Source: Streptomyces griseoflavus
GTDB taxonomy: Bacteria; Actinomycetota; Actinomycetes; Streptomycetales; Streptomycetaceae
NCBI RefSeq assembly: GCF_014649995.1
Contig: NZ_BMUC01000004.1
Span: 42,831 to 99,789, forward strand
DNA length: 56,959 nt
Reading direction: 5' to 3'
The notes below the pieces were generated by a model that was not told the DNA's origin, ran no database searches, and worked only from the letters and a program-made list of their open reading frames with translations. Shown here one piece after another: positions 1 through 8,764 of the stretch. The position numbers and the translations under genes were made by a program. Within the stretch, counting starts at the first letter, position 1, and the number at the start of each line of letters is the position of its first letter.

Positions 1-1209
1 CAGGCCGCCGCGCGCACCCGGGCGGACGCCCGGGAGGACGCCAACCGGATCCGGTCGGACGCGGCGACGCAGGCGGACACGCTCATCACGGAGGCGCGCG
101 GCGAGGCCGAGCGGCTCACCGAGGACACCATCACGGAGACCGACCGGCTGCGCACCGAGACGGTCGCCGAGGCCGAGCGGGTGCGGTCGGAGTCGGTCGC
201 CAAGGCCGAGAAGCTGATCGCGGACGCCACCGGTGACGCGGAGCGGCTGCGGGCCGAGGCCGCGGAGACGGTCGGGGCGGCGCAGCAGCACGCGGAGCGG
301 GTCCGGCAGGAGGCCGAGCGGGTCAGGTCGGACGCGGAGTCGCAGGCCGAGCGGATGGTGTCCACCGCCCGCGAGGAGGCCGAGCGGACGCTGGACGAGG
401 CCCGCAAGGAGGCCAACAAGCGGCGCTCGGAGGCGGCGGAGCAGGTCGACACGCTCATCACCGAGACCACCGCCGAGGCGGACAAGCTGCTCACCGAGGC
501 GCAGCAGCAGGCGCAGCAGACGACGGCGGACGCGGAGGCGCAGGCGGACACGATGGTCGGCGCGGCCCGCACCGAGGCCGAGCGGCTGACGTCCGAGGCG
601 CGGGTCGACGGCAACTCGCTGGTGGAGCGGGCCCGTGCGGACGCGGACGAGCTGCTGATCGGTGCGCGCCGGGACGCGACGCAGATCAGGGAGCGCGCCG
701 AGGAGCTGCGCGACCGGCTCACCGGTGAGATCGAGGAGCTGCACGAGCGGGCCCGCCGTGAGGCGGCGGAGACGATGAAGTCCACCGGCGACCGCTGCGA
801 CGCGCTCATCAAGGCGGCCGAGGAGCAGCTGGCCAAGGCGGAGGCGAAGGCCAAGGAGATCGTCTCCGAGGCCAACTCCGAGGCGGGCAAGGTGCGCATC
901 GCCGCCGTGAAGAAGGCCGAGGGTCTGCTGAAGGAGGCGGAGCAGAAGAAGGCCACGCTCGTGAAGGAGGCCGAGGAGCTGAAGGCCGAGGCGGTCCGCG
1001 AGGCGCGGCGCACGGTCGAGGAGGGCAAGCGCGAGCTGGAGGTGCTCGTGCGGCGCCGGGAGGACATCAACGCGGAGATCTCCCGCGTGCAGGACGTCCT
1101 GGAGGCGCTGGGGTCCCTGGAGGCACCGGCGGGCGGCAAGGACAACGGGGTCAAGGCGGGAGCCTCGGCCGGGGCTACCCGTACGGGTGGCAAGTCGAAC
1201 GACAGCTAG
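1..1209 (+). CDS. scy: Scy polarity coiled-coil protein, C-terminal part (5' end outside window)
   Basis: The reading frame is open from base 1, so the start lies upstream and only the last 402 residues are seen. They are almost pure charged coiled coil rich in Ala, Glu and Arg, with recurring AEA/EAER-type units whose spacing suggests long hendecad-like repeats rather than simple heptads. In Streptomyces, Scy is the very long coiled-coil scaffold at hyphal tips that recruits DivIVA and FilP and sets polar growth and branching. The gene directly downstream is filP, the expected partner and order. The last ~30 residues are Gly/Ala/Ser-rich and non-helical. Identity rests on composition and on the filP neighbour; the N-terminal DivIVA-like part cannot be checked here. 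Confidence 0.85.
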   Translation, partial: QAAARTRADAREDANRIRSDAATQADTLITEARGEAERLTEDTITETDRLRTETVAEAERVRSESVAKAEKLIADATGDAERLRAEAAETVGAAQQHAERVRQEAERVRSDAESQAERMVSTAREEAERTLDEARKEANKRRSEAAEQVDTLITETTAEADKLLTEAQQQAQQTTADAEAQADTMVGAARTEAERLTSEARVDGNSLVERARADADELLIGARRDATQIRERAEELRDRLTGEIEELHERARREAAETMKSTGDRCDALIKAAEEQLAKAEAKAKEIVSEANSEAGKVRIAAVKKAEGLLKEAEQKKATLVKEAEELKAEAVREARRTVEEGKRELEVLVRRREDINAEISRVQDVLEALGSLEAPAGGKDNGVKAGASAGATRTGGKSNDS

Positions 1210-1393
1210 CAAAGCGGGCGAAATCCCTTGTACGGTGAGGGCTTTGACCACGGCTTTGGCAAGCCTTCCAGCGGCGCGCCACCCAAAAGGGGTGTCATTC
1301 TGCATATCAAACGTGCATCCGCTCGATGACACACCGCGTTGGCGCCTAGGATTCCCTCTATCACCTCACCCGGTCTCTTTCGACAGGAACCCC

Positions 1394-2332
1394 ATGAGCG
1401 ACACTTCCCCCTACGGCTTCGAGCATGTGCGGCGTGGGTACGACCGCGCTCAGGTGGACGAGTACATTTCCAAGGTCCTCTCCGACCGTGACAGCGCTCT
1501 CGCCCGCATCAACGCTCTGGAAAAGCGCATCGAAGAGCTCCACCTCGAGACGCAGAACGCCCAGGCCCAGGTCAACGACGCCGAGCCGTCGTACGCGGGC
1601 CTCGGCGCCCGCGTGGAGAAGATCCTCCGTCTCGCCGAGGAGGAGGCGAAGGACCTGCGCGAGGAGGCCCGTCGCGCGGCGGAGCAGCACCGCGAGCTGG
1701 CCGAGTCGGCCGCCCAGCAGGTGCGCAACGACGCCGAGTCGTACGCCTCCGAGCGCAAGGCGAAGGCGGAGGACGAGGGCGTCCGGATCGTCGAGAAGGC
1801 CAAGGGCGAGGCGTCCCAGCTGCGTTCCGAGGCGCAGAAGGACGCGCAGTCCAAGCGCGAGGAGGCGGACGCCCTCTTCGAGGAGACCCGCGCCAAGGCC
1901 GCGCAGGCCGCCGCCGACTTCGAGACGAACCTCGCCAAGCGGCGCGAGCAGTCCGAGCGTGACCTGGCGTCGCGTCAGGCCAAGGCCGAGAAGCGTCTCG
2001 CGGAGATCGAGCACCGCGCGGAGCAGCTGCGCCTGGAGGCCGAGAAGCTGCGCACCGACGCCGAGCGCCGCGCCCGCCAGACGGTGGAGACCGCTCAGCG
2101 CCAGGCCGAGGACATCGTCGCCGACGCCAACGCCAAGGCGGACCGGATCCGTTCGGAATCCGAGCGCGAGCTCGCGGCGCTGACCAACCGCCGCGACTCC
2201 ATCAACGCCCAGCTCACGAACGTCCGCGAGATGCTGGCGACGCTCACGGGCGCGGCGGTGGCGGCGACCGGCGCGCCGGCCGCCGACGACGAGCCGATCT
2301 CCCGCGGGGTTCCGGCCCAGCAGTCCCGGTAA
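1394..2332 (+). CDS. filP: FilP, DivIVA-like filament-forming coiled-coil protein
   Basis: A 312-residue protein forming intermediate-filament-like networks behind the growing hyphal tip in Streptomyces. The first ~35 residues (YGFEHVRRGYDRAQVDEYI) match the DivIVA-type N-terminal motif. The rest is a long coiled coil rich in AEAE/KAE/RSEA segments up to about residue 285, followed by a short Ala/Gly-rich tail. The frame stays open upstream, but the ATG at 1394 places the conserved motif at the N-terminus and has an AGGAA just upstream. A TAGGAT hexamer at 1347-1352 could be the -10 of its own promoter in the 184-bp gap after scy. A strong terminator follows at 2362-2397. Confidence 0.92.
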   Translation: MSDTSPYGFEHVRRGYDRAQVDEYISKVLSDRDSALARINALEKRIEELHLETQNAQAQVNDAEPSYAGLGARVEKILRLAEEEAKDLREEARRAAEQHRELAESAAQQVRNDAESYASERKAKAEDEGVRIVEKAKGEASQLRSEAQKDAQSKREEADALFEETRAKAAQAAADFETNLAKRREQSERDLASRQAKAEKRLAEIEHRAEQLRLEAEKLRTDAERRARQTVETAQRQAEDIVADANAKADRIRSESERELAALTNRRDSINAQLTNVREMLATLTGAAVAATGAPAADDEPISRGVPAQQSR

Positions 2333-2361
2333 CACCCCGCCGCACGGCGACCGCACACCGG

Positions 2362-2397
2362 CGAAGCCCTCTGCCCCTGAGGTGGCAGAGGGCTTCG
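2362..2397 (+). terminator. Hairpin terminator after filP
   Basis: Perfect 14-bp inverted repeat (2362-2375 with 2384-2397) around an 8-nt loop, 30 bp after the filP stop. It has no U-tract, as is usual in high-GC actinobacteria. Confidence 0.8.
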
Positions 2398-2417
2398 TCC
2401 CGTTCTAGCGTGGCCGC

Positions 2418-3371
2418 ATGATCGAGCTCGAGGGGCTGACGAAGCGGTACGGCGAGAAGGTGGCGGTCGACTCCCTGACCTTCACCGTCAGGCCGGGCAT
2501 CGTCACCGGCTTCCTCGGTCCGAACGGCGCCGGCAAGTCGACGACCATGCGGATGATCCTGGGCCTGGACCATCCGACCGCCGGCGACGTGCGGATCGAC
2601 GGCACGCACTACGACCGTCTCAGGCAGCCGCTGACCCGTATCGGCGCCCTGCTCGAGGCGAAGGCGATGCACCCGGGCCGCAGCGCCCACAACCACCTGC
2701 TGTGCCTCGCCCAGAGCAACGGCATCCCGCCGCGGCGGGTCCACGAGGTGCTGGACGCGGTCGGGCTGACGGCGGTGGCGCGGAAGAAGGCCAAGGGGTT
2801 CTCGCTCGGCATGGGGCAGCGGCTCGGCATCGCGGCCGCGCTGCTCGGTGACCCGCGGATCCTGATGTTCGACGAGCCGGTCAACGGGCTCGACCCCGAG
2901 GGCATCCACTGGATCCGCACGCTGATGAAGTCGCTCGCCGCCCAGGGCCGTACGGTCTTCGTCTCCTCCCACCTGATGAGCGAGATGGCGCTGACCGCGG
3001 ACCACCTGGTCGTCATCGGCCAGGGCAGGCTGCTCGCCGACACCTCGATGGCCGAGTTCATCGAGCGCAACTCCCGCTCCTTCGTCCGGGTGCGCAGCCC
3101 GCAGCGCGAGCAGCTGCTGGAGATGCTGCACGGGGCCGGTGTCACCGCCGTCGAGAGCGGCGACGGGGCGCTGGAGGTGGACGGTTCCAAGGCCGAGCAG
3201 ATCGGGGAACTGGCGGCCCGCAGCCGGATCGTGCTGCACGAGCTGAGCCCGCAGCAGGCCTCCCTGGAGGAGGCGTTCATGCGGTTGACCGCGGAGTCGG
3301 TGGAGTACCACGCCCACTCCGGCACCCCCCTGCCCCCGCAGACGTGGGGCGAGGGCTGGAAGAAGGGCTGA
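2418..3371 (+). CDS. ABC exporter ATP-binding protein (DrrA-type), first of two tandem copies
   Basis: 317-residue nucleotide-binding subunit that would power export together with the permease 2 bp downstream. Walker A GPNGAGKST lies near residues 36-44, the signature region is FSLGMGQRLGI, and Walker B is MFDEPVNGLDPEG, followed by the H-loop SSHLMSEM. The C-terminal ~80 residues are the usual DrrA-family extension. The ATG at 2418 has no Shine-Dalgarno. A TAGCGT -10 hexamer sits at 2406-2411, exactly 6 nt before the ATG, so the transcript is probably leaderless. The protein is very similar to the ATPase at 4273-5508, indicating tandem duplication. Substrate unknown. Confidence 0.9.
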   Translation: MIELEGLTKRYGEKVAVDSLTFTVRPGIVTGFLGPNGAGKSTTMRMILGLDHPTAGDVRIDGTHYDRLRQPLTRIGALLEAKAMHPGRSAHNHLLCLAQSNGIPPRRVHEVLDAVGLTAVARKKAKGFSLGMGQRLGIAAALLGDPRILMFDEPVNGLDPEGIHWIRTLMKSLAAQGRTVFVSSHLMSEMALTADHLVVIGQGRLLADTSMAEFIERNSRSFVRVRSPQREQLLEMLHGAGVTAVESGDGALEVDGSKAEQIGELAARSRIVLHELSPQQASLEEAFMRLTAESVEYHAHSGTPLPPQTWGEGWKKG

Positions 3372-3373
3372 GC

Positions 3374-4147
3374 ATGGCGGTGACGCAGGTCGTACGGTCG
3401 GAGTGGACCAAGATCCGGTCGGTGGCGTCCACGGTGTGGACGCTGTCCCTGGCCGTGGTCGTCACCATCGCGCTCGGCATGCTGATCTCGGCGCTGTCGG
3501 AGGCCGAGTTCGACTCGCTGAGCGAACGGGACCGGCTCTCCTTCGACCCGACCTTCATCAGCTTCGCCGGGATGAGCCTCGGTCAGCTCGCCATGATCGT
3601 GTTCGGGGTGCTCGTGGTGTCGAACGAGTACAGCACCGGCATGATCCGCGCCTCGCTGGCCGCCGTGCCGCAGCGCGGCACCTTCCTCTTCAGCAAGCTC
3701 GCGGTGGCCACCGCGCTCGCCCTGGTCGTCGCCATGGCCACCAGCTTCGCCACCTTCTTCCTGGGGCAGGCGATGCTCGGCGAGCACAAGGCGTCCATCG
3801 GCGACCCCGGGGTGCTGCGCGCGGTCATCGGCGGCGGCCTCTACATGACGCTGATCGCGCTGTTCTCGATGGGCGTCGCCGCCATGCTGCGCTCGCCGAT
3901 GCTGTCGCTGGGCATCCTGATGCCGTTCTTCTTCCTGATCTCCAACATCCTCGGCAACGTGGACGCCACCAAGAAGGTCGGCCGGTTCCTGCCCGACCAG
4001 GCCGGCAGCAAGATCATGCAGGTGGTCACGCCCGTCGACGACGACACCCCCTACGGGCCCTGGGGCGGCCTGGGCATCATGGCGCTGTGGGTGGTCGCCG
4101 CGCTGATCGGCGGCTACGTGCTGCTGAAGCGGCGCGACGCCCAGTGA
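3374..4147 (+). CDS. ABC-2 type permease, partner of the preceding ATPase
   Basis: 257-residue integral membrane protein with about six hydrophobic segments and the ABC-2 permease pattern: N-terminal SEWTKIRSVASTVWTL before TM1, and a central NEYSTGMIRASLAAVPQRG motif typical of these permeases. It starts 2 bp after the ATPase stop, so the two are translationally coupled and form one exporter. The last residues (LLKRRDAQ) are a short cytoplasmic tail. The related permease at 5505-6377 has the same organisation. Substrate unknown. Confidence 0.88.
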   Translation: MAVTQVVRSEWTKIRSVASTVWTLSLAVVVTIALGMLISALSEAEFDSLSERDRLSFDPTFISFAGMSLGQLAMIVFGVLVVSNEYSTGMIRASLAAVPQRGTFLFSKLAVATALALVVAMATSFATFFLGQAMLGEHKASIGDPGVLRAVIGGGLYMTLIALFSMGVAAMLRSPMLSLGILMPFFFLISNILGNVDATKKVGRFLPDQAGSKIMQVVTPVDDDTPYGPWGGLGIMALWVVAALIGGYVLLKRRDAQ

Positions 4148-4272
4148 GCCGCCCTCTCCCCCGGGGCCGGTTTTTACCCTGCCTTGGGCGGAACCGTCAG
4201 CGCCCCGATATCCTCCTAACCCTTACGGGGGCGTGTGCCCCGCTGTCCTGAACCTTTCGATGGGTGCGGAGC

Positions 4273-5508
4273 ATGATCGAGGCAGTCGGCCTGACCAAGC
4301 GGTACGGCGACAAGACCGCTGTGTACAACCTCTCCTTCCAGGTGCGCCCCGGCGCCGTCACCGGGTTCCTGGGCCCGAACGGCTCGGGCAAGTCGACGAC
4401 CATGCGGATGATCCTCGGTCTGGACAACCCGAGCGCCGGCCAGGTCACCATCGGCGGCTACCCGTACCGCAAGCTGCCCAACGCGCCCCGTCAGGTCGGC
4501 GCGCTGCTGGACGCCAAGGCGGTGCACGGCGGCCGCAGCGCCCGCAACCACCTGCTGAGCCTGGCCCAGCTCTCGGGCATCCCGGCCCGGCGGGTGGACG
4601 AGGTGCTGGGCGTGGTGGGTCTGCACGAGGTGGCGCGCAGGCGGTCCAAGGGCTTCTCCCTCGGCATGGGCCAGCGGCTCGGCATCGCCGCCGCGCTGCT
4701 CGGCGACCCGCAGGTGCTGCTCTTCGACGAGCCCGTCAACGGCCTGGACCCCGAGGGCATCCTGTGGGTCCGCAACCTGATGAAGTCGCTCGCCGCGGAG
4801 GGCCGCACGGTCTTCGTCTCCTCCCACCTGATGAGCGAGATGGCGCTGACCGCCGACCACCTCATCGTGATCGGCCGCGGGCAGCTGATGGCCGACATGA
4901 GCGTGAAGGACTTCATCTCCACCAACTCCGCCGACTTCGCGCGCGTGCGCACCCCGGACACCGAGCCGCAGCAGCGGGAGAAGCTGTCCGCCGCGATCAC
5001 CGAGGCCGGCGGTCACGTGCTGCCCGAGCAGGACGGCGGGCTGCGGGTGACGGGACTGCCGCTGCCGCGCATCAGCGACATCGCCCACGACAGCGACGTA
5101 CGGCTGTGGGAACTGTCGCCGCACCAGGCCTCGCTGGAGGAGGCCTACATGCGGATGACGCAGGGCGCCGTCGACTACCGCTCGACCATCGACCAGAAGG
5201 CAGGCCTCCAGCAGCAGCTTCCGCCCGGCGCGCAGCCGCCGATGCCGGTTCCGGGCCAGGGCCAGCCCGGCTGGTACGCGCCTCCGCCGCCGCAGCAGGG
5301 CGGGCAGCCCTTCGCGCCGCCGCAGGGCCCTCCGGGACAGGCCCCCGCGGGCCCCTACGGCGTCCCCGGGGCGGCCCCGGGCGCCCCTGCCGCCAACCCG
5401 TACGCGCAGCCCGCCCCGCAGGCGCCCCAGGCGCCGGCCGCGCCGCCGGCCGCCGCTCCCCCGTCCGCCCCCGCCGCCGACCTGACCAAGCCCGAGGACG
5501 CCCGATGA
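4273..5508 (+). CDS. ABC exporter ATP-binding protein with Pro/Gln/Ala-rich C-terminal tail
   Basis: 411-residue ABC ATPase. Residues 1-300 repeat the layout of the first copy (Walker A GPNGSGKST, signature FSLGMGQRLGI, Walker B LFDEPVNGLDPEG). From about residue 310 it carries ~100 residues of low-complexity Pro/Gln/Gly/Ala sequence absent from its paralogue. The ATG at 4273 is chosen because the protein then begins MIEAVGL, parallel to MIELEGL in the first copy; an in-frame GTG lies three codons earlier. The stop overlaps the permease start (ATGA). The function of the tail is unknown; it could be a flexible partner-binding segment. Confidence 0.88.
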   Translation: MIEAVGLTKRYGDKTAVYNLSFQVRPGAVTGFLGPNGSGKSTTMRMILGLDNPSAGQVTIGGYPYRKLPNAPRQVGALLDAKAVHGGRSARNHLLSLAQLSGIPARRVDEVLGVVGLHEVARRRSKGFSLGMGQRLGIAAALLGDPQVLLFDEPVNGLDPEGILWVRNLMKSLAAEGRTVFVSSHLMSEMALTADHLIVIGRGQLMADMSVKDFISTNSADFARVRTPDTEPQQREKLSAAITEAGGHVLPEQDGGLRVTGLPLPRISDIAHDSDVRLWELSPHQASLEEAYMRMTQGAVDYRSTIDQKAGLQQQLPPGAQPPMPVPGQGQPGWYAPPPPQQGGQPFAPPQGPPGQAPAGPYGVPGAAPGAPAANPYAQPAPQAPQAPAAPPAAAPPSAPAADLTKPEDAR

Positions 5509-6377
5509 GCACGCCCCCGCCCCCGATGCCGCAGAGCGCCGCACCCGAATGGCAGGCGGCCCCCGGTCACCCCTATCCCGGTTACACCTCGCCGATCCCG
5601 GTGGTCCGCACCCACCTCGGGCACGCGATCGCCTCCGAGTGGACGAAGATGAAGTCCGTACGCTCCACGATGTGGACGCTGGGCGTGTTCGTCCTGCTGG
5701 TGATCGGCATCGGCCTGATGACCGGCCTGATCGTCTCGAGCGCCGATCCCGACCTGGGCGGTGAGAGCCCGCTGTCCCTCGGCTTCTTCGGGCTGCTGCT
5801 GGGCGGCATGTGCATCATCACGCTGGGTGTGCTGACCACCGCCTCGGAGTACGGCACCGGCATGATCCGCACCACGATGGTCGCCTGCCCCTCCCGCGGA
5901 CGGGTACTGCTGGCGAAGGCCCTGGTGTTCTTCCTGCTCGCCTTCGTCGTCACCCTGGTGTGCGCCTCGCTGATCGGCTTCCTGCACGTGTCGCTGCTGG
6001 AGGGGTACAACGCCAAGGAGCCCTCCGGTGAGGAGTGGCTGAAGGGCACGGTCGGCGTCTCGCTCTACGTGGCGCTGCTCGGCACGCTGTCGCTGGCGAT
6101 CGGGTCGGTCATCCGGCACTCCGCGGGCGCCATCACCATCATGATCGGCGCCGTGCTCGCCCCGCTGGTGATCGCGCTGTTCATGTTCTCGTCCTCGCTG
6201 CGGGACGTGCAGCAGGCGCTGTTCGAGTACTCCATCCCGAACCAGATGAGCATCTTCTACGCCAACTCCCTGAGCGAGTCGGGCCCGTCCGGCTGGGACC
6301 CGCTCTGGATCATGCTGGTCGTCACCGGTGCCGCGATCGGCGGCGCCTTCGCGCTGCTGGAGAGCCGGGACGTCTGA
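5505..6377 (+). CDS. ABC-2 type permease, partner of the Pro-rich-tailed ATPase
   Basis: 290-residue membrane protein with about six TM helices. It overlaps the ATPase gene by 4 nt. Unlike its paralogue at 3374-4147, it has a ~40-residue Pro/Ala/Tyr-rich cytoplasmic N-terminus (PPPPMPQSA, HPYPGYTSP) before the shared SEWTKMKSVRSTMWTL segment, mirroring the Pro-rich tail of its own ATPase. A central SEYGTGMIRTTMVACPSRG motif matches the ABC-2 permease family. The pair is presumably a separate exporter that diverged after duplication. Confidence 0.88.
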   Translation: MSTPPPPMPQSAAPEWQAAPGHPYPGYTSPIPVVRTHLGHAIASEWTKMKSVRSTMWTLGVFVLLVIGIGLMTGLIVSSADPDLGGESPLSLGFFGLLLGGMCIITLGVLTTASEYGTGMIRTTMVACPSRGRVLLAKALVFFLLAFVVTLVCASLIGFLHVSLLEGYNAKEPSGEEWLKGTVGVSLYVALLGTLSLAIGSVIRHSAGAITIMIGAVLAPLVIALFMFSSSLRDVQQALFEYSIPNQMSIFYANSLSESGPSGWDPLWIMLVVTGAAIGGAFALLESRDV

Positions 6378-6381
6378 GCGT

Positions 6382-6714
6382 TCAGAACCTCGGCGCGTTA
6401 CGGGACCGCCGCACCCGCGTGGTGCGGCGGTCCTTCGCGTTCCAGCACGCCTTGTGCCAGTGCCGGCGGTCGTCGACTCCCGCGTGCTCCGGCCAGGCCA
6501 CCACGTGCGGCACCCCGTCGGGGATCAACTGGTCGCAGCCCGGGCAGCGGTAGGACTTGCCCTGGGCGCTGGCCCCCGCCACGTGCCGTACGCTCCACTC
6601 CTCGCCCTGCCAGCTCTCCGTGGCCTGCCAGCCGCCGTAGCGGCCGGAACCGTCGTCCTCGGCGCTCGGGCCGGACGGGCCGGCTGCCTTCGGTCGGTTG
6701 CGACGCGGGGACAC
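6382..6714 (-). CDS. Conserved actinobacterial protein with possible zinc-binding Cys/His motif
   Basis: 110-residue basic protein of unknown function. A central YRCPGCDQLIPDGVPHVVAWP followed by HWHKACW gives a CxxC...H...H/C arrangement that could bind zinc and recalls HNH-like or zinc-ribbon folds. The N-terminus is basic (SPRRNRPK) and the C-terminus is Arg-rich. GTG at 6714 is preferred over an upstream in-frame start because GAGG sits ~8 nt before it. The gene converges on the ABC operon, and its last codons lie in the shared hairpin. Proteins of this kind are conserved in Streptomyces next to these transporter genes, but I cannot name a function. Confidence 0.7.
   Translation of the reverse strand: MSPRRNRPKAAGPSGPSAEDDGSGRYGGWQATESWQGEEWSVRHVAGASAQGKSYRCPGCDQLIPDGVPHVVAWPEHAGVDDRRHWHKACWNAKDRRTTRVRRSRNAPRF
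6403..6433. terminator. Bidirectional hairpin inside the 3' end of the convergent gene
   Basis: Perfect 12-bp inverted repeat (6403-6414 with 6422-6433) around a 7-nt loop. It lies 25 bp past the permease stop but within the last codons of the convergent gene at 6382-6714, so one hairpin probably serves both while also encoding protein. Confidence 0.65.
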
Positions 6715-6952
6715 GGGACACCTCACGGGGCTGTACAGGATGCTGGGGCCGCCTCCAGCCTACGCGGCACGGGCGGGGGTACGCGTAGGGAACCAATCGT
6801 CACAAGTCCCTCCGTGGCGAAGCGGCGGCCCCCGGCAGCGCCTCATTCTGCAGACAATCCGCAAAGTTGCTCGCCCGCCGTGTCCTCGGCACGTGTCGGG
6901 CGGTTATGCCCTGCGGGGGAGCTCCGCGTCGGAGCCAAGGAAGCAGGAAGCA

Positions 6953-7981
6953 ATGCGCGTTGGAAGTTTCGTGGTGGCCGCCCAGTTCCCCGGGCAGGGC
7001 GAGGGGGAGGCGCTGCACCGCGCGGTCCGCTCGGCCGAGGTGGCCGAGGAGGCGGGCCTCGACACGGTCTGGCTGGCCGAGCACCACTTCGTGCCCTACG
7101 GCACCTGCCCGTCGGCCGTCACCCTGGCCGCGCTGCTGCTCGGCCGCACCCGCCGGCTGCGCGTCGGCACGGCGGTCAGCGTGCTGCCCACCGTCCACCC
7201 CGTCGCCCTCGGCGAACAGGCCGCGCTGCTGCACGTCACGAGCGGCGGCCGGTTCTCGCTGGGGGTCGGGCGCGGCGGGCCGTGGGTGGACCTGGAGGTG
7301 TTCGGGGCCGGCCTCGAAGCGTACGAGAAGGGGTTCCCGGAATCACTCGATCTGCTGGTGCGCTGGCTGCGCGACGCCTCCGTCGGGGCGGACGGCGAGC
7401 GCTACCGCTTCCGCGACGTGCCCGTCGTCCCGCGTCCGTCGGAGTCCCTGACCGAGACCGAGGGCCCGGAGGTCGTGGTCGCCTGCACCTCCCCGGCGAG
7501 CGTGCGGCTGGCCGCCGAGCGCGGGCTGCCGATGCTGCTCGGCATGCACGTCGGGGACGAGGAGAAGGCCGAGATGGTCGCCCTGTGGCGCGCTCACGCG
7601 CGCGCGAGCGGCCGCCCGGCCGGGGAGGTCCACCGCGCCGGCCACGTCTCGGCGGGGGTGTGCCAGATCGCGGACCGGCGCGCGGACGCGGCGGAGACCC
7701 TCATGAAGGCGATGCCGGGCTGGCTGAAGCACGGGCTGGAGGCCCATGTCACGGTGGACGGACGGCAGCGGCAGATGCGCGACCCGCTGGCGTACACCGA
7801 ACTGCTCTGCGGGCTGCACCCGGTGGGCACCCCACGGCTGTGCGCCGACCGGCTCGCCGCGACCAGCGAGCGCACCGGCATCTCCCGCTTCGCCCTGCTC
7901 GTCGAGGGTTCCGGCGATCTGGCGGCCACGGAGGAGAACGTACGCCGGCTCGGGACCGAGGTCCTCCCCCAGTTCACCTAG
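6953..7981 (+). CDS. LLM-class (luciferase-like) flavin/F420-dependent oxidoreductase
   Basis: 342-residue TIM-barrel protein of the bacterial luciferase-like monooxygenase superfamily. Family features in order: VAEEAGLDTVWLAEHHF near residue 35, the LRVGTAVSVLP strand, the ALLHVTSGGRFSLGVGRGGP segment, and C-terminal GTPRLCADRLAATSERTGI. It uses FMN or F420; which one, and the substrate, cannot be told from sequence. The start at ATG 6953 follows AGGAAG 3-8 nt upstream; in-frame codons further up lack a ribosome-binding site. It is monocistronic, ending in a hairpin shared with the convergent gene. Confidence 0.85.
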   Translation: MRVGSFVVAAQFPGQGEGEALHRAVRSAEVAEEAGLDTVWLAEHHFVPYGTCPSAVTLAALLLGRTRRLRVGTAVSVLPTVHPVALGEQAALLHVTSGGRFSLGVGRGGPWVDLEVFGAGLEAYEKGFPESLDLLVRWLRDASVGADGERYRFRDVPVVPRPSESLTETEGPEVVVACTSPASVRLAAERGLPMLLGMHVGDEEKAEMVALWRAHARASGRPAGEVHRAGHVSAGVCQIADRRADAAETLMKAMPGWLKHGLEAHVTVDGRQRQMRDPLAYTELLCGLHPVGTPRLCADRLAATSERTGISRFALLVEGSGDLAATEENVRRLGTEVLPQFT

Positions 7982-7985
7982 GTCC

Positions 7986-8006
7986 ACGGGCCCCCGGGGG
8001 TCCCGT
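7986..8006. terminator. Hairpin between convergent genes
   Basis: Near-perfect inverted repeat centred on 7995/7996 (C5/G5 core flanked by ACGGG/CCCGT with a single bulged T), 5 bp after the oxidoreductase stop and before the end of the gene at 8084. Confidence 0.5.
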
Positions 8007-8083
8007 CGTTCGCATCACGGTGGCTTGCCGCCCCGGTACCACCGCACCTCCCGCGTACGGAGCGGCAAGCTGTCGATGACGCG

Positions 8084-8476
8084 TCAGCAGTCGCGCAGTT
8101 CCGGCGACTGGTTCAGCAACTGGTTGCGCACCGAGGTGAAGCGGGCCAGCGTCTCGTCGACCGAGGAGTCAAGCGGGAACACGGCCACCCGGTGGCAGTT
8201 CTGGAAGGCCAGCCGTACACCGAAGTGCCGTTGCAGCGCGCCGCGTATCGCGTCACTCGCGAGCGCACGCAGCAGCTGACCGCGTGCCTGCTCGTCCGGC
8301 GGGGGCGTCTGGTTGTCGGCGAAGGGTCCGCCGTCCACCTTCAGCTGGGCCACCAGGGAGCTGATCATCTCCCACGCGAAGGGCAGGGAGGTCCGGACGC
8401 AGTCGACGAAGTCAGCTTCGTCGACCTCGCCTCGCTCGGCCTGTTCGAGTAGGGCCGGTGAGACGTCGAGCGACAT
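8084..8476 (-). CDS. SCO5389-family conserved Streptomyces protein
   Basis: 130-residue soluble protein of unknown function beginning MSLDVSPALLEQAERGEVDE. It has an acidic N-terminal helix region, a central WEMISSLVAQL segment, and a C-terminal part with CHRVAVFPLDSSVDETLARF. The start is fixed by a strong GGAG 4-8 nt upstream; longer in-frame extensions run into sequence with no coding character. It is divergent from nucS across a 288-bp gap. A family named after the S. coelicolor member exists as I recall; no activity is known to me. Confidence 0.75.
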   Translation of the reverse strand: MSLDVSPALLEQAERGEVDEADFVDCVRTSLPFAWEMISSLVAQLKVDGGPFADNQTPPPDEQARGQLLRALASDAIRGALQRHFGVRLAFQNCHRVAVFPLDSSVDETLARFTSVRNQLLNQSPELRDC

Positions 8477-8764
8477 GGGTTCTCCTCTCGCACCCCCAAC
8501 GAGCAGGGGTTGCCTGACAGATACGGGAGCGCGCGAAATCAGGCACGCTGCGTACACGGTTCGCGACCTCCCGTTCAATACCGTAAGCACCGGACCGTGG
8601 CCGCACCAGGAGAATGCGCGGATGCGGCACTTCCTGTGGGCCGGTATCCGGCCATCGTCGAACACGCGTTTTCCAGGAGATACAGGACGCGTCCCGTGGG
8701 GCCCGAGGGGCGGCCGTGAGGGCGAATCGCGTCCACCCCGGCCGGTCGAGTAGCGTTGCCGACC

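Noticed and set aside
1361-2356. 331-codon minus-strand open frame over filP
   Set aside because: Leu/Arg/Gly-rich shadow of the coiled-coil codons; no start site or family.
4233-5504. Long N-terminal extension of the second permease frame
   Set aside because: Arg/Pro-rich out-of-frame reading of the ATPase gene; the true permease starts at ATG 5505 overlapping the ATPase stop.
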